Translations under genes and position numbers: made by a program | Notes under the pieces: generated by a model | The model's input: the letters and a program-made list of their open reading frames with translations, nothing else | What the model was told of the DNA's origin: nothing | The model's database searches: none | Part shown: positions 27,203-39,911 of the stretch, one piece after another | How positions within the stretch are numbered: position 1 is the first letter of the stretch | Layout: every line of letters starts with the position of its first letter | NCBI GenBank assembly: GCA_030268105.1 | Contig: BSDZ01000021.1 | Coordinates: forward strand, 372,001 to 436,000 | DNA length: 64,000 nt | From: Volvox africanus | Lineage: Eukaryota; Chlorophyta; Chlorophyceae; Chlamydomonadales; Volvocaceae | Direction: 5' to 3'

Positions 27203-30200
27203 TTACCGGTGAACTACCTCATCCATGGTGGGAAAGCCCAGTTGATCTGCCATAGGCTTGCCCTTGCTGCTGCCAGCCACCGCGCTGACCTCCTCGCTGG
27301 AGAAGTTCACCAGGCCACGACCAAGCTCTACACCCGACGCATCACACAAAGACACGCAGTCCTGCATGAGATCAGCAGTGCACCCGCGTAACGAAACCAG
27401 GACGCCAACTCACGCCACCCTGCTTGACCGGCGGCAGCGATACATGGCAAGGGCTATCAGGAACATTTTCAGGAAAAGGGAGTCGTTTTGCATTAACAAG
27501 GCATGCCATCGGCCACACAGTCGGCGGTCATGAGTTCCTGCAAAAGGCGCTGCATTACGCAAATGGACACAAGAGGTAGGAGACTCATGCCGCCGGTTGC
27601 AGCTGACAAATGGACCACACGTCATAGACACCGGGCTGCAATACCCTCCCGGTCACCCGCCGCTCTAACCTGTGAGTGGAAGGTCCCTGTCACCCTAGTG
27701 ACGCCTGCAGCAAATAAGGACTTGTGCTTGTCGCGGACAGCGTGAACCGCGCCTGCATCCAAAATCAGCTGACCCCTGCAAAAAGGATGGCGAAGGAGCC
27801 CGTGGGGAAAAACGTGTCGTGCTCTTTTTGTCGTGCTCTGGCACGCGCCCTGGAAGCCTCAGCTCTTACTTGCAGAATGCACAAAATGGGCCATTGCGCA
27901 GGCACCCGTCCATCCATTGAAAGAATGACCGGACATGCCCCGCTAAAACAAAATACAGCCCCTCAGGTGCCGCACGCAAGGCGCAAGCAAACCGCGACTG
28001 CATTGGATCCTCAGGGCCACCTCCAGGTTAGGATTTCCGGTAGCAGTATTCAGCCATACCGCCAACGTCTCAAGCAGAAGGGCCATATCCACGTCCCAGG
28101 TGGCTTACCTTACCGGCACTGAAAGGATCCAGCGTTTTCGGCCCTTAAGGCAGTGGGGCAGCGGAAAGAATTTCGACCCAAGTCGCGGCTCGCCCTGGGA
28201 CCAAAACGGTGTGGACATACAGATCTCTCACTTTTGCTGTCGAAACATGTTCATAAAAATACTAATCGACTTGATGTACTTTGACAGGTTCCTGGCAAAA
28301 TACGAGCGAATAGGACAGAACCTAAAATGCCCGAGCCCTTCCATAGAGCTAACCGCTGCAAGTCCGTACGGCTGCCCCAGGCAAACGCCGACCTGCAACC
28401 AGCGCTACGCAGACAACACCTACACACACCGCATCCAGCTTCCATCCCATAACTTCGAACTAGCGCCTTCACACCGCCCCGCACCTTGACAATGCGCACG
28501 ATATTCTCGGGCGTATTGCTATTGCAGATGACCATAGTGCAGCCCGCCGCGGTAGCGATGCGACCCGCCGTGAGCTTGGTGGCCATGCCACCCGTGCCCC
28601 ACTGCGTCCCACGGGTGGAGGTGTCGGCGTTGAGGCGCGAGATGTCCTCAATCTCATAGATCGGAACAGCGCTGGGGTCGTCTTTAGGGTTAGCTGCGGT
28701 GGCGCAAGTGGACCGGGGCGATTTACCATGAACTGATTTCCCCACTGCGTGCCGCTGTAAACACACACGCCCTCCGGCGAAATAAACCAGGCTCAAAACG
28801 CCGCATGCCTCGTACGCGAAAGGATTAGCAGCTGGCCGAGTGAGTGTATCAACACATGCTCGTTCTTAGGGCGAAATTCCTTCTCTGTACCATGGTTTGC
28901 CCTGGCCCAACATATGGCCCAAATAGAAAGCGAAACCCTAAGTCCCAATAAGACATGTTCCATAGGAGGGCTTGCGCATCACCCATCACCCACCTGTGTA
29001 AAGACAGTCCACGTCCGTTAGCAGGAACAGCCAGTCCGCCTGAACCAGCGCTGCTACCTGAGCCGATAACGTGTCATTGTCACCAAATCGAAGCTCTTGA
29101 ACTGCTACGGTATCCTGCACATGGGAATCCGCATGGGAGGCTTGTACCTTGCCATACAAAACAAAGACGTGTCTCCTCCACCACAACCATACCCAAATAC
29201 ACCGAACTTAAGAGTTATACGACACCTCGATGTAGTCCCTGAAGGGTCACTTCGCTGTTTTGAACTACTTGATCGGCCAGGGTCAGGATCACAGATGTAG
29301 GTTCTGTGCCGCAAGAGCTGCTGCCGCGCTTGCACGGCGCCAAATCACCGTACCACTGCAGCGCGCCCGCCCTGCACTTACGTTTTCGTTCACCACCGGC
29401 ACCACACCGTATGCCAGCAACTCTGTAAAGGTATTTCGCGCGTTTAGGTACTGGCTACGGTTGGCCAAGTTGTCCAATGTCAGAAGCACTTGAGCGCACG
29501 TCTGCAACAGAACAAAGAAACGTATGACGACAACGTGCAAAGCTTAATATGTCAAAAGGAATAAACTTGCAGCAGCATTTGAGCGGGTCCAGCAAGCCCA
29601 GAACCGACATACCCGTATTCATGGAGGCATAGGGCAGAAGGTGGCCCTCCACCAATCCAAAAGAACATGGCAAGGATGGAAGGCATAATGAGGTCTGGAG
29701 TCGATGCATGGGCTTTGCTTCGCCTGCACGCCTTGCAACTGAAAATCAGGATGCCTATGTGTTCCCCCAACAACGTGCTTGCTACCCTTCCTAACTTCAC
29801 GTGACACTGACGAGTAGCACGTTCGGTGCGCCACCTAAAGTCGTTGCTAGCCCCAAGTTTGCAGCGGTCAGCGCAAACATGAAACCCAACAACATTACGC
29901 GACAACCCTTACCCACCAGCCCAAGCGCCGCTAAAAAGTCCTCGTAATATTTCATCAGGTGCACCTGCCCCACCGCTGCAAGGGCCTGCTTCTTGGCTAG
30001 CACGGTCGGCTTGGTGGTGAGTCCGAGCCGCTGGCAGCCCACACCCACTGCGCCACTGGTGACCACGATAACGTGGTGGCCTGGATAGAGATGCCCGCAC
30101 AAGCGCCCCCATGTGCGGGAGAACTAGTTAAGGGTAGTGACTAAGAAGCACACGCACAACTACGTGCTTTCTGTTGTATGCATATGCTGCTATGTATATG

Positions 30201-31165
30201 GCGCGTAAAAAATTACTTGTCTACTTGTCTGAAACGTCTGCGTGTGAGAGTGAGCGGAAATGTTCGGGTTAATGTATGCCGTCATTCGCACCATATGGAC
30301 GTACAGCAGATGCGGACAGCAACCCAATAACACCGAGGTACGTTTCCCTCCAAACCATTAAGGGCCTCGGAGACATGTCAACTACGCAAGGGATAATGAT
30401 ACAGCACGAGAAAGGTCCTGACAAATTGGGTCAGCGAGCTATGGCTCACCTTCGCTCTTCAGGAGCTTAATGGTCTCGCAAATCCGTGCTAGGTTGGTGA
30501 GATTGAGCGTCTGCTGTTCTGGTCGGACCAGGGAGGAAGTGCCCACTTTAATCACCTGTGAGACGCAGTAGGGTCGGCCATAAGTGCCCGTAAAGTTCGA
30601 GCCGGCTCGGTGAAGAGGATTTATGTGCGGGGCAAAGGTACGAAATCGTAGCAGGGTTCTGGAAGTACCGAGAAAAGTGACACCCGAAAGATATAGCACT
30701 ACATTGTTAGGACAATTAGCATCAGCAACACCAGTAGGGGGCCCACGCCAATCCGTGGGTGCGTACAGTTCGGTAGAGTTGCAACGGTTCCCAAGAGGAG
30801 GATGAAGTGATTTTCATGCCTCCACTCAAATATAGGGAAAAATGTACTAACGCTGCAAGGACAATTTCTGAGGGTAGCAGCGCCGCTACCGAACGGCTAT
30901 GATGTCAAGGACCATCGCATGCCATGCAACTGTCCGAACATGGAGTTCATCAGCGCGTGCATAATCTCAAGAACAAATACAACAGACAACAATTAGTAAG
31001 TCCCACAATTACACGACGACACAATTACACAAGGACGCAGAGACCATACTGATCGAGCCGCCGAAGACTCTGCTGACTCACAAAGATATCACCAAAAGGT
31101 AGAGCAGCCTTCACAATTCCTCTCCTCTTCATTTCCGGTGCCTTTTGGCTGGATGTGCGTTCCAT
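27203..31165 (-). CDS. Glutamate 5-kinase with C-terminal PUA domain
   Basis: It phosphorylates L-glutamate with ATP to gamma-glutamyl phosphate, the first and usually proline-inhibited step of proline synthesis. Exons: 31165-31082, 30555-30450, 30080-29917, 29501-29382, 29114-28994, 28693-28485, 28194-28109, 27775-27670 and 27361-27203, giving 384 residues (E. coli ProB has 367). The amino acid kinase domain shows [10 protein letters not shown] (29-38), [51 protein letters not shown] and [14 protein letters not shown]. The PUA domain shows [43 protein letters not shown] and [14 protein letters not shown]. The SVPVRG junction fixes the 28109 donor. Land plants fuse this kinase to the reductase (P5CS); here no reductase exon follows and the frame stops after the PUA domain, as in bacteria and yeast-type separate enzymes. 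The first exon ([16 protein letters not shown]) rests on its ATG, donor and phase only; targeting is unclear. Confidence 0.92.
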
Positions 31166-31659
31166 GGTGTATTTGCTAACTGAAAAAGTAGGAGAGACAA
31201 AGGGAGCGTCCAAAGGTGCGCGACATACCAGCTTGGCGAACAGTTATGAACTGGTAGAATTATGTTAGAACTGCATTGAGCTTGCATTGACGCTGTACGG
31301 CACTAGTTGAAAGCTATAATCGGGTCACATGTGGACTTGGGAACCAGCAAATCACGTAATATCAGTTCTCACATCGCTATCAGCCCACAGGGACTATCTA
31401 AAGCTGCTTACATACCGAGCACCCTTGTCCTGAGCGCGGACAATCTTTCAGCCTTCGCAATACACGAAAGCAACAAAGCCAACAGAGAACATAACCATTT
31501 GTCTGTATTTTACGTGCCCGTCGCAACTATTATATCAACAATTGTGCCTAAAGACGTGTTACCGGCGAGATGGTGAGCAGTATTCTCCGTGTCTTTCAGC
31601 TTAGTATTCATAGTATTTGTACTTAATCATGTATCATGTAAAAGTCCGTCGGTAGAGTT
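31166..31659. promoter_or_regulatory. Region upstream of glutamate 5-kinase
   Basis: About 0.5 kb between the G5K start codon and a possible plus-strand gene starting at 31660. It presumably carries the G5K promoter. I see no defined motif that I can support. Confidence 0.3.
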
Positions 31660-32940
31660 ATGGATATGTCGGAGCTTCGGTTGCGCAACCCTAGCGGGTT
31701 GGTTCATGCAGGGCTGGACTGGTTGGCTAATTGGTCAAGTGCTCTCAACAGCTCTGGTACTTGGCTCATTGAAACGTTCCGGCATTATCATGTGAGTTGG
31801 GGCAGCACTTGCTAGTAGCACTAACTAGTAAGCAGTGGGATGCACTCCATTTTGGGGCGACCGTTATCAAGTGCAATGTGGGTCCCGATAGGTTTGGGTT
31901 ACTGAAGGGCGGAGCTGTTCTGAGCCGCCACGGGCCTCTGGGGAGTTTGAGCCCACGTATCTGCTGTGTAGCTCCTTCGCTGGGCATCGTGTGCTCCATA
32001 TGTTAGCAGCGCTCGAGCTGTCTGCAACACAGAGCTCACGCAAATATGAATTGAAGATCTAAGACCGTTTCGGCTTCCCTGAACTTTGCTTGGGTATCCC
32101 AGTGTCCAACCACAGGTGTTCAAGAATGAGAATACTCGGGTTGCCTTCACTAAAGTGGTGAGCCTCGGGTGCAACAGTTTGAAGCACGCTACACATCAAT
32201 GTAAAGATGATGTATCAAGGTTCTGAAACACAAAAACGTGTATATACGGCGGTAGGGTAAACTATGGCAGCATTGCGCTGCACTGCATCAAGGAGCAGGA
32301 TTGCTGTTTTTTCCATTACAGCACAAGGAAAGAAGAGCTGATGGATAGAAATGAATTTGACGATATATAAGCGTATGGCACCTTGCCGTTACATACAGGC
32401 ACAAGCGTCACAGTGCTCTACCCTGCCGATGCTTATATGAGAACGTGGTTCTGTTTTTCTATGTGTGCAAAACCCATTTCAGATCAATATTGGTGAAGAC
32501 ATGTCGGAGCTACTCGAGAGGGCCTACACGACAGCTTACGAGCGGGTAGGTCCTTTCAGGATCCCCAGGAGGTAGCATCAGGAGTCATGTGAGACACAGG
32601 CCTACATCCATAGATATAGATATACATACATGCTTCGACAAAATACCAGCCGCTGAAGTGACCAAAGCGTGGCCCTTAGCTCCATCGAGAGGACCGGTCG
32701 GAGAGCACGTCCGTTAGTACAATAAAAGATGCTAATCCATGTTGCTTGCTATGCGGCATCCATTTTGGCCACCAACGGAAACAATACATCTCCTTCCTGG
32801 GGACGTCTCGCCCAAGTTTCTGCCCAAGTCTCTGCGCGTATGCCATTCTATCACATGTCGCAACACACTCCGTGTTGCAATCCCGCATATTTGGCAATGT
32901 CCACGCCCTGCAGGTCTACCCGCCACCACCCAAGAGGTGA
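31660..32940 (+). CDS. Possible small gene of unknown function (tentative exons)
   Basis: Four coding-like pieces, all phase 0, lie in order: 31660-31791 (starts MDMSELRLRNPSGLVHAG, ends CAT|gtgagt), 32116-32157 (VFKNENTRVAFTKV, between ccacag and gtgagc), 32483-32545 (INIGEDMSELLERAYTTAYE, between tttcag and gtaggt) and 32914-32940 (VYPPPPKR and stop, after ctgcag). A further piece, WDALHFGATVIKCN at 31836-31877, would need an intron of only 44 bases. I do not recognise the family. The RVAFTKV...LLERAYTTAYE stretch faintly recalls the last strands of hotdog-fold thioesterases, but that is a guess. It lies head to head with glutamate 5-kinase. RNA reads or a homologous protein would settle whether this is a gene. 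Confidence 0.35.
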
Positions 32941-33763
32941 ACTGTCCATCGGGCTCAGGTTGACGTCGGCTTTTGAGAAAATGGCATCGTTGCAAAGAAA
33001 GAGGGTTCGCTGCATATTGCACATGCGAAAGGAAGCCACTTGCAAGTTGACAGTGCATTTTTCGGTGCGGTAGCATGAGGGGTCGGGTGCAGTGCCCTTC
33101 CATGTCCGTAAATGGCACCCAGCGTAGATTGTACTCTTTCTGCTCTGGCGCCATAACTGTTGTGAGTCTCACCTCGCCGGTAGCTGGACGCCTGTGTTAC
33201 TGGTTCGCCTTGACTATCGTACAGGGTTGCATATGGGAGTGGCACCAACGGAAGCCTGAATGGCGCAATCAGTCGCAGACAAAACTTGTTTGCAGCGTGC
33301 GTTACGGCGTCAACGCGGGCTTCACATGTCGCGGCTGTATATGTGGTTTAAACAGGAAAATACTTTTATAAGTCGCGGTGACGCTGTCCATGCCCGCTAA
33401 TGTTAAGTATATGTGGGCCCGCGTGATTGTCTTCACGTGTGGTGTCGATTCGTTGCGTCGGTGGCGCTGATTGTTTTCTGTTTTGGATGAAGCTTATCAG
33501 ACTGAGGTCATGACGCCACCGTTAAGGGATTGGCTTCGCATGCCGCATGCAGGCAGCCGTCCTTTCCACATTTCTAACGGCAGTGTAACGGTGCCTCCTG
33601 TGTCTGTAGCTGTGGGGTATTATACTGGTTAGCATTGTTTTTATAATTACGCGTGCGTTCGGGAAGCTCGTGATGGTTAGTGCAGTTCAAGCTCCACCGG
33701 CGCTTGTAGGAGGCAATAAAGCCGCTGCGTGCTCGATGCAGGAAATGGGTGAAGCCTCACGAC
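32941..33763. other. Stretch without a confident gene
   Basis: A minus-strand open frame extends about 33045-32851 and onward, with SPLGWWRVDLQGVDIAKYAG. The WWRVDL string is seen in F5/8C (discoidin) domains, but nothing else of that domain is present, so this is probably chance. The rest of the stretch is presumably the 3' flank of the GNAT gene. Confidence 0.3.
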
Positions 33764-35010
33764 TCATCGTTTCCTGCCATTTGTGGACAGAAGCGCCAAG
33801 CCGCCCTCAGATGCTCCATTGTATGGCTCCAGGTCGCAGATCATCTTGTAAGCATGGCGGCCCGGCGTATAGTAGTCCTCCTGCAAAATCGTGGTAAGGC
33901 AAACCGGCAACGTAAGGGAAAGCCAAGCGCCAAGGTAGGGGGAATGCAAAGCGAAGGGAAGTGCGTGGGTGTCACGACGGAATACTTTCCCGCATATGGC
34001 AAGCACCACGGTTCCGGCAATCAAGCGAGTACACATACCCACCAGCAGCCCGTCCTCCTTGTATCCAAGAGATCTGCGCAGGGTGGGCCGAGAACTAATG
34101 GTGTGAGGCGTAATCGCAGAACGGCAACACCTAGAAAAATATCCGCAGAGCACCTAGTTGCACCCCTGATATTCCTTATGAAGAAAGAACACTCCCCGAC
34201 AGACAAGCAGGCAGCAGTCGCCTTGCTGGCGCACACGCACACACACAGTGGCCTGAGGCGGGGATCTCAATATGCGACTGACGCAGACGCACCTGTACAA
34301 TTTAACCGCAGGTTCGTTATCCAGAGCGACATGCAAGGTGGAGGAGATAGATCGTCGTTGGGTAGCTGCCATTCGCAGAACCGCCTGGCCGCCGTATATC
34401 AAGAGGTTTTGTTAGAATTTAGGGTTTGAAACATATCACAGTTCCCTGAATTGAGATTGAGTGTGTGGACAACTGACAGCAATGGGGTGAGAACCTAGAG
34501 ATGCTGAAGCCTAGAGCCCCCTGATACCGGATCGAGCGTCATGATCCTCTCCTGTACATTTCTATTGGCTTTCGCCGGTTCATACACACTATATACGGGT
34601 CAAGTGCCCTACAGCTCCAGTGCTGACCTGCATAAGGCATTTTGCGATACCCTGCCGGCGGCAGTCGGCCCGCACGGCTATCTTGGACACGTGAAGGTTT
34701 AACCCCGTGCTGGTACACAAAACATATCCACAGAGCTGTCAAGTAAGGTTAGGGGGTGTAGATTAATTTTAACGTGATCATTTGCCACTTGTCCTGCAGT
34801 TACGTCAGCCAGGGGGACGGCGTGTCCTCTGCTCACCTTTCCGTCTTCTACCAACCTGGCCACGATAATAATACAATTACGCTTTTTAGATATTTGCTCC
34901 AGTTCACCATCTGCCCAGGAATCATTCTTTTTAAAGGTTGCTCGCTCAAGACCAATGAGCTCTTCAAGAAATTTAATAGAGCTTGTATTTCCAAGTTCTA
35001 TATGGAACAT
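33764..35010 (-). CDS. GNAT-family N-acetyltransferase
   Basis: It transfers an acetyl group from acetyl-CoA to an amine; the substrate cannot be read from the sequence. The five exons are phase-perfect: 35010-34837, 34735-34628, 34384-34293, 34073-34043 (a 31-nt micro-exon) and 33880-33764, giving 173 residues, a normal length for a single GNAT domain. Motifs in order: FLEELIGLERATFKKNDSW (N-terminal helix), NCIIIVARLVEDGK, GYVLC, LHVSKIAVRADCRRQGIA at about 73-90 (the R-x-x-G-x-A acetyl-CoA pyrophosphate loop is RRQGIA), then LHVALDNEPAVKLYRSLGYKEDGLLEDYYTPGRHAYKM. The NEPAVKLYRSLGY and DYYTPGRHAY strings resemble RimI/NAA-type acetyltransferases. A hydrophilic tail of about 20 residues follows the domain. 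There is no signal or membrane segment. It diverges from the NTF2-like gene across about 0.6 kb. Confidence 0.85.
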
Positions 35011-35606
35011 CGGTAGTGCCGTCCTCGGGCTTGAAAGGTTACTCGCTCTTCAATTTATTGAATTTTCCCACAATCTCGTGTATTTGGAATAAAACAGGCA
35101 ACAACTATCAGAACAATATACATGACTATGGAGAAATTATAGCATTCTGTATGTAGACCGTGCACGTTCACTTGCAGCCTTGCTAATAGATGAGTAAGTA
35201 TAACCACCACGTAACGGAAATCCCAGATATCTGTCGATGTTTCAGGCATCGGGATATCAAGCACCTTGGACTAATCTAACAGTGGTGCAATGTCACCGAT
35301 ATTTTTGCAAATCAAAACAATCTTAACTTATGAAGGTTTACGCTCGTTTTATGACAACCCAGGGCCACCAATTCATCCCTTCATGTACAGAATAAATTAC
35401 AACCCCGGGACAGCAATCGCAAGTGAGGATCAGGTCCGGGCCGAGGTACTCACCGCGTACGGCCCTTCAACGTCCGTCAATCAACGTTCCAAAGTTAGGA
35501 CTCAACAGCCAGTGCTGATCACTGTAATTTCAAGACCTCATACAGCGTCGGTTAGAAACGTGGATGTCAATTACTTGCTACCGTATGGGCTACCGTGGCC
35601 GCCTCG
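35011..35606. promoter_or_regulatory. Divergent promoter region, GNAT and NTF2-like genes
   Basis: A 596-bp gap lies between the ATG of the minus-strand acetyltransferase and the chosen ATG of the plus-strand NTF2-like gene. Both promoters must lie here or share it. It is AT-rich near 35,050-35,110. No specific element can be named. Confidence 0.5.
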
Positions 35607-37396
35607 ATGGCTCGACCACATCCCAAGCTTCACGCATCGCTTCAGGGACTGTTTGTTTCACGCACGCAATTCCGTGATGCCGCCGCTGCATCAGAGGCTG
35701 GTGCCAGCTTAAGTGAAAGCGGTGGCGATTTCGTTGAGCTCGCACTCACGCGGGAGGAGCTGCCGCACGACCTAAACGACGCCTGCGGCAGGACCCTCGC
35801 TCTGGTAGCGGGCACTCCCAACGCGCGTGACAAGCGCCGTATCCTAGAAGACCATTATTCCATGTGAGGTCCCGCAATCTACCATCATGTACTTGTTTCT
35901 CTGCAATATCTTACACCGAGCTGACGAGCGGATGACTTGTGGGCTCGGTCTACAGAATATCATGACCCGTGGGTCTGTCGACGACCCGCAGCTGCTTGCA
36001 GTGTACTTCCTTCCCTCCCTTCCATGGTGTTGGTCCACTCACCTTGAATTTACCTTACCCTGCGCAGAATACCTCATCTTCGGGAGGGCTCCTGGGGTAT
36101 TATTTGGGTGGCATGAAAAACCATTAAGAGCAGAGCTTTTGACTGTGCCATGGAGAACGGGTTCGTTCCCCGCCCCCGCGGCTTGCCCACGCACCATGCA
36201 TCCAAGAAAACTTGTCAACGTGCTGCTGCAGGTTCGCGATCTATGAGACCAACCTGCTTTGGTGCCCCCACAGCATGAGCATCGCCGCATGGACGGGTTG
36301 GGTCACGTTGCTGACGATGGCCGACGTGGAAGGCATTCGCTGTCACCGTGTGGTTCTGCGCAGCGTCGCCTCTGAGACCTCCTCGGACGTCGACATGCAG
36401 GTGCGACTGTTGTGTCTCAACCTTCTGCCTCATCCCGCGACCTGCAGACCGAATGACACGAGCTCTCGCAAGGTCTGTTGTCGTTGACTGCACCCCGGGC
36501 GATATGTCAGCATCCGCAGGGTCGTGCGACTCCCCACTACCCACTCCCCCTAGGTGGTGCGCGACACCTCTGACCCTAATGTGGCACCCGTGAGTCTTTA
36601 GTCCGCGTCAGTGCCGGGTGTGGATGGGCCTGTGTTGATGCTGGGTCCGCGTCAGTGCTGGGCGACGCATGCATGCTGGATCGGCTGCTATGGAAAACGA
36701 TCAGGCCACATGAAGCTCCCAAACGCATCCGGGCTATCGGGCTGACGTGTGCTCTGCCGCACCCGCACCAGACAGCGCTCAGCGGCAAAGACGTGGCAAA
36801 CAAAAATCCCGCAACTGCAGATGCAAATGGATGTAACATTCGCCTGGCGGCCACTCCATGGCCTGATGGCGCCTCTGCGTCACCTGCTGCTCACTTGGGG
36901 CGTCAAGGGGCCGCGGCTGCCCAGCTTAACCACCGAGCACACCATCACGCTTACCATCAATCCCCAGGGCAGGTAAGGCGGCGGCTCGGGGGACAGGTCG
37001 ATTCACCATATCGAACAATCGGCGGAAAGATAACGGTTTGCAATTTGAAAACGAATGAAGTGTGTGGATCATTGGATTTGGGAGTTGCGTGCTGATGGTG
37101 CGTGATAGTGATGGTGCGTGAGGCGTGCTTTTGCGTGAGGCATGCTTTTGCCGTCCCTTCATGACTACCTGTCTCTCGGTCACCTTACATATGTACACGC
37201 CGCAGTCCCTAAACCATGTTCTGCCAATCCAAGAGCTCTCCATTCTAAAATATCTAACTTCCCCCATTTTTTCATAACCATGCGCAGGGTGGTGCTCCAT
37301 CGAGACATTACACACAACTTCCCTTGCGTGCCCCTGCTGCTCAAGAGGGTGCTAGGCCTAGCGACGCCATTCGTTGCCACCCTGCTGCACGTCTAA
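35607..37396 (+). CDS. NTF2-like-fold (SnoaL-type) protein of unknown function
   Basis: Four phase-consistent exons: 35607-35863, 36232-36400, 36821-36972 and 37288-37396, giving about 228 residues. The core reads DKRRILEDHYSMFAIYETNLLWC, then LLTMADVEGIRCHRVVL, MDVTFAWRPLHGLMAPLRHLL, HTITLTINPQGRVVLHRDITHN and a hydrophobic C-terminus (PLLLKRVLGLATPFVATLL). An early helix with a bent start, then three to four strands ending in a GRVVLHRD-type strand, is the pattern of NTF2-like/SnoaL domains and of the DUF2358-type proteins of plastid-bearing organisms. The assignment is by pattern only, and no catalytic residues are evident. Splicing creates SM at the exon 1/2 junction and GR at 3/4. The start is the first ATG in the open frame, and an upstream exon is possible. 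Confidence 0.65.
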
Positions 37397-39911
37397 GAAG
37401 GTCATTGCGCTGTACGCTACATTTTTCTACGTGTTGCGTGCCTGTTGTTTGTTATTATCTCCATGCCTGGTGTTGACGGGTAGACGGAATCGTGCGTCTG
37501 TCGGAGGAGTCCTTTGTTTGCTGAACGCCACGGGCAGGGAGATGAATAGGGATCGGCTTGATAAATCATCACACCAAAAAAAAACACTTCAGGACGCCTC
37601 CCCCTCCTCCTCCTCCCCCTTGTCACTTTCTGATGGCCAAGATCGAGTTCGGTCGGTCTTAGAGACTGGAAGACGGTAAAGGCATGTTTCAAAACTGCAC
37701 GGGTCTACAAACACCACATGCATCCAGCCAGCCTTACATAATCCTGCAAGAGGGACATCGATAGAAAAGCCCATTTAGCGCGTTCGCAGTGTCGCACATA
37801 TTGCCACGCAGCGATCGCGATCACATATAGCAGCAGGTGTGGAACCTTGGTTGGAACGCCTGGCGATGACGTCAGCAACCCTTCAGGAGATCGGGTCCTT
37901 CCAAGTCTACGTACGGAAACAACGTTGGTTGACAATCTCAATATTATAGTACTCCGTCTCCACTGGCACAGGCAAGCGGCACTTCCGCAGAGTCGGATGC
38001 TGCTGTTGCTGGGCAACAGGCTCACTACTGCGTGTGGTGCTGCCGCTGCTGCGTCAGCACCTACTGACTCCGCCTGCATCCCCTGGCTCCGCCTGCATCC
38101 CCTGACTCCGCCTGCATCCGTGGTGCTTCTGGCAGGGGCTGGCATCCCTACGCGCAGCTGGCCCGGCCCTTAGCGACCAGCCCCCCAAAACATATTATAA
38201 CAAAACATATATATAACAAAACATCGCATTCCTCAACCAAAATTCAAAGTTCATCCATCACAACCGTCGAAAGCAGGGTGCGAAGAGAACCTAGGCATCG
38301 TCCAGAGCCTCGTTATCATAGGTACACACTTGCAACTGCTGTTGTGGCCACCAACGAGTGTGCTGCTCCCAATATCCGGCGGTTCCTGCACGGACGCAGC
38401 AGGGACGCAGCAACTGGCAGTCCAGTGGCGCGCTCTCTTAAGGTTTTTGTTGCATGTAGGCTCATTTGCCCGCAGGTCTTGGACCCAATATGATATGACC
38501 GTGTAGGAACTGTGGACGAACGCCTCCAGAACCAAAGGCCCCTGCTGCTGCCCCTGGGTGGCACCGCTAAGTCCTCGCGCATGTTGGAGCAGTCCCCATC
38601 TTATTCGGTCTGCAGGCAGAGCAAGTTGCCATGATCCGGTTCCGAGGCTTGTTGCGCGAATGGAAGAACGAATGGCGTAGATTATTCTGTAGGAGTGACT
38701 GCTGGGTGGGAGGTGGCAGGCTTTAGTTTAACAGCGTCTGGCGACAGACCAGGGATCAGGGAACTGGTCGCATCCTGGGCTGTAGGAGGGTGCGCGTGCC
38801 CCATCGGCTGTGGGGCGACCCATGGGTCTGCAATAATTTGAAAGCAGCTACCTACCAGAAACCACTTGCTGCACCTTGTGTCTCCATGACTCCAACATTT
38901 CATCGATCAACCCTCTGCGGCCACTGAGGCGCTATATATGAATAATGAAGCTGTCATGCGTGGGCTGTGCGGGCGCAAATTTTCAGTCATCATGTATATT
39001 TTATGGCTTACATTTTCGACGTTCAAGTTCCGATACCGTTACTGATCCCTGATAACATTACCGCTTCCCAAGCGTCCATCTTTGATGATGTTTGAGGTTT
39101 TTATCAAAGCGCCAATCGTGCAAGTAAGCAACAAACAAACGACCATGGAGCTGATTATTTACCTTTGCGCATAAAGCGTGTTATGCGTAATCAGACCACA
39201 CCGGTTGCCAGCGATGGAGATGCCTATTACAGATGTCTAGAACATGCATTGTAGTTGCTTGCCGAAGATATCATACGAGGAAGTGGGTCTATGCGTGCGC
39301 CTTGCGTTACCATGTGCAAAATGTTAGGAGCGACTCCCGCAACAATCCCGGTGTCAAGCCCCAACTAATTCACACACGCGTATAGAGAGAGTTCGTACAC
39401 GGGTTATGTGTATGTCCCCAAAATGTTAGATGAAATTACCCTAGAATAGTACCGGAATAGCTTCAAAGCAGTAAATGCGGCTTTGAACTAACAACATCAA
39501 AATCAGAGAGACGTTTCAAAACCTTCTAAGCACCATCTATAGCTCAAAATCCCGTCTACCCATGCGTGAATCGTCAATCGCGCCGTATCATGGAGGACGA
39601 TGATGTATGCCAGGGTTTTGCGCTTTACCACATTCCCGACCTACCCGAGCGAGAGCATCAGTCATTATCATTTATCAACTAACAAGCTCCAACGGATCTA
39701 GTCGTTGCAGAATAATGCAAAAAATCAATCTTATAATTATGAATGCTGTAAATGCATGCGAAGGAAGACTTCCTAAGTTCACGGTGCAGGTTGGATAAAT
39801 TTATTGGAGATGTATATGTGACCACACGCAGACCAGCTTTCGTCGCTCTCGATCATCATAACTTATTATGGCTTTGATTTATCACCGGCGAGCTCCAGCC
39901 GACAAAGTCCA
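37397..39911. other. Convergent intergenic region, NTF2-like and glycosyltransferase genes
   Basis: Contains both 3' ends. A 21-nt motif (ctgactccgcctgcatcccct type) is repeated about three times in tandem at 38,063-38,120. Long open frames at 37,705-38,173 on both strands look like chance reading through GC-rich sequence. The segment 38,940-39,900 is AT-rich with no exon signal. Confidence 0.45.

Noticed and set aside
30555..30699. N-terminal extension of glutamate 5-kinase that resembles a transit peptide (few acidic residues)
   Set aside because: The open frame begins at a GTG, not an ATG, and a good acceptor (tctcacag) lies right at VIKVGTSSL. An upstream ATG exon at 31165-31082 joins in phase.
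32851..33045. F5/8C (discoidin) domain exon with WWRVDL
   Set aside because: Only one short motif matches; the rest of the domain and suitable splice sites are missing.
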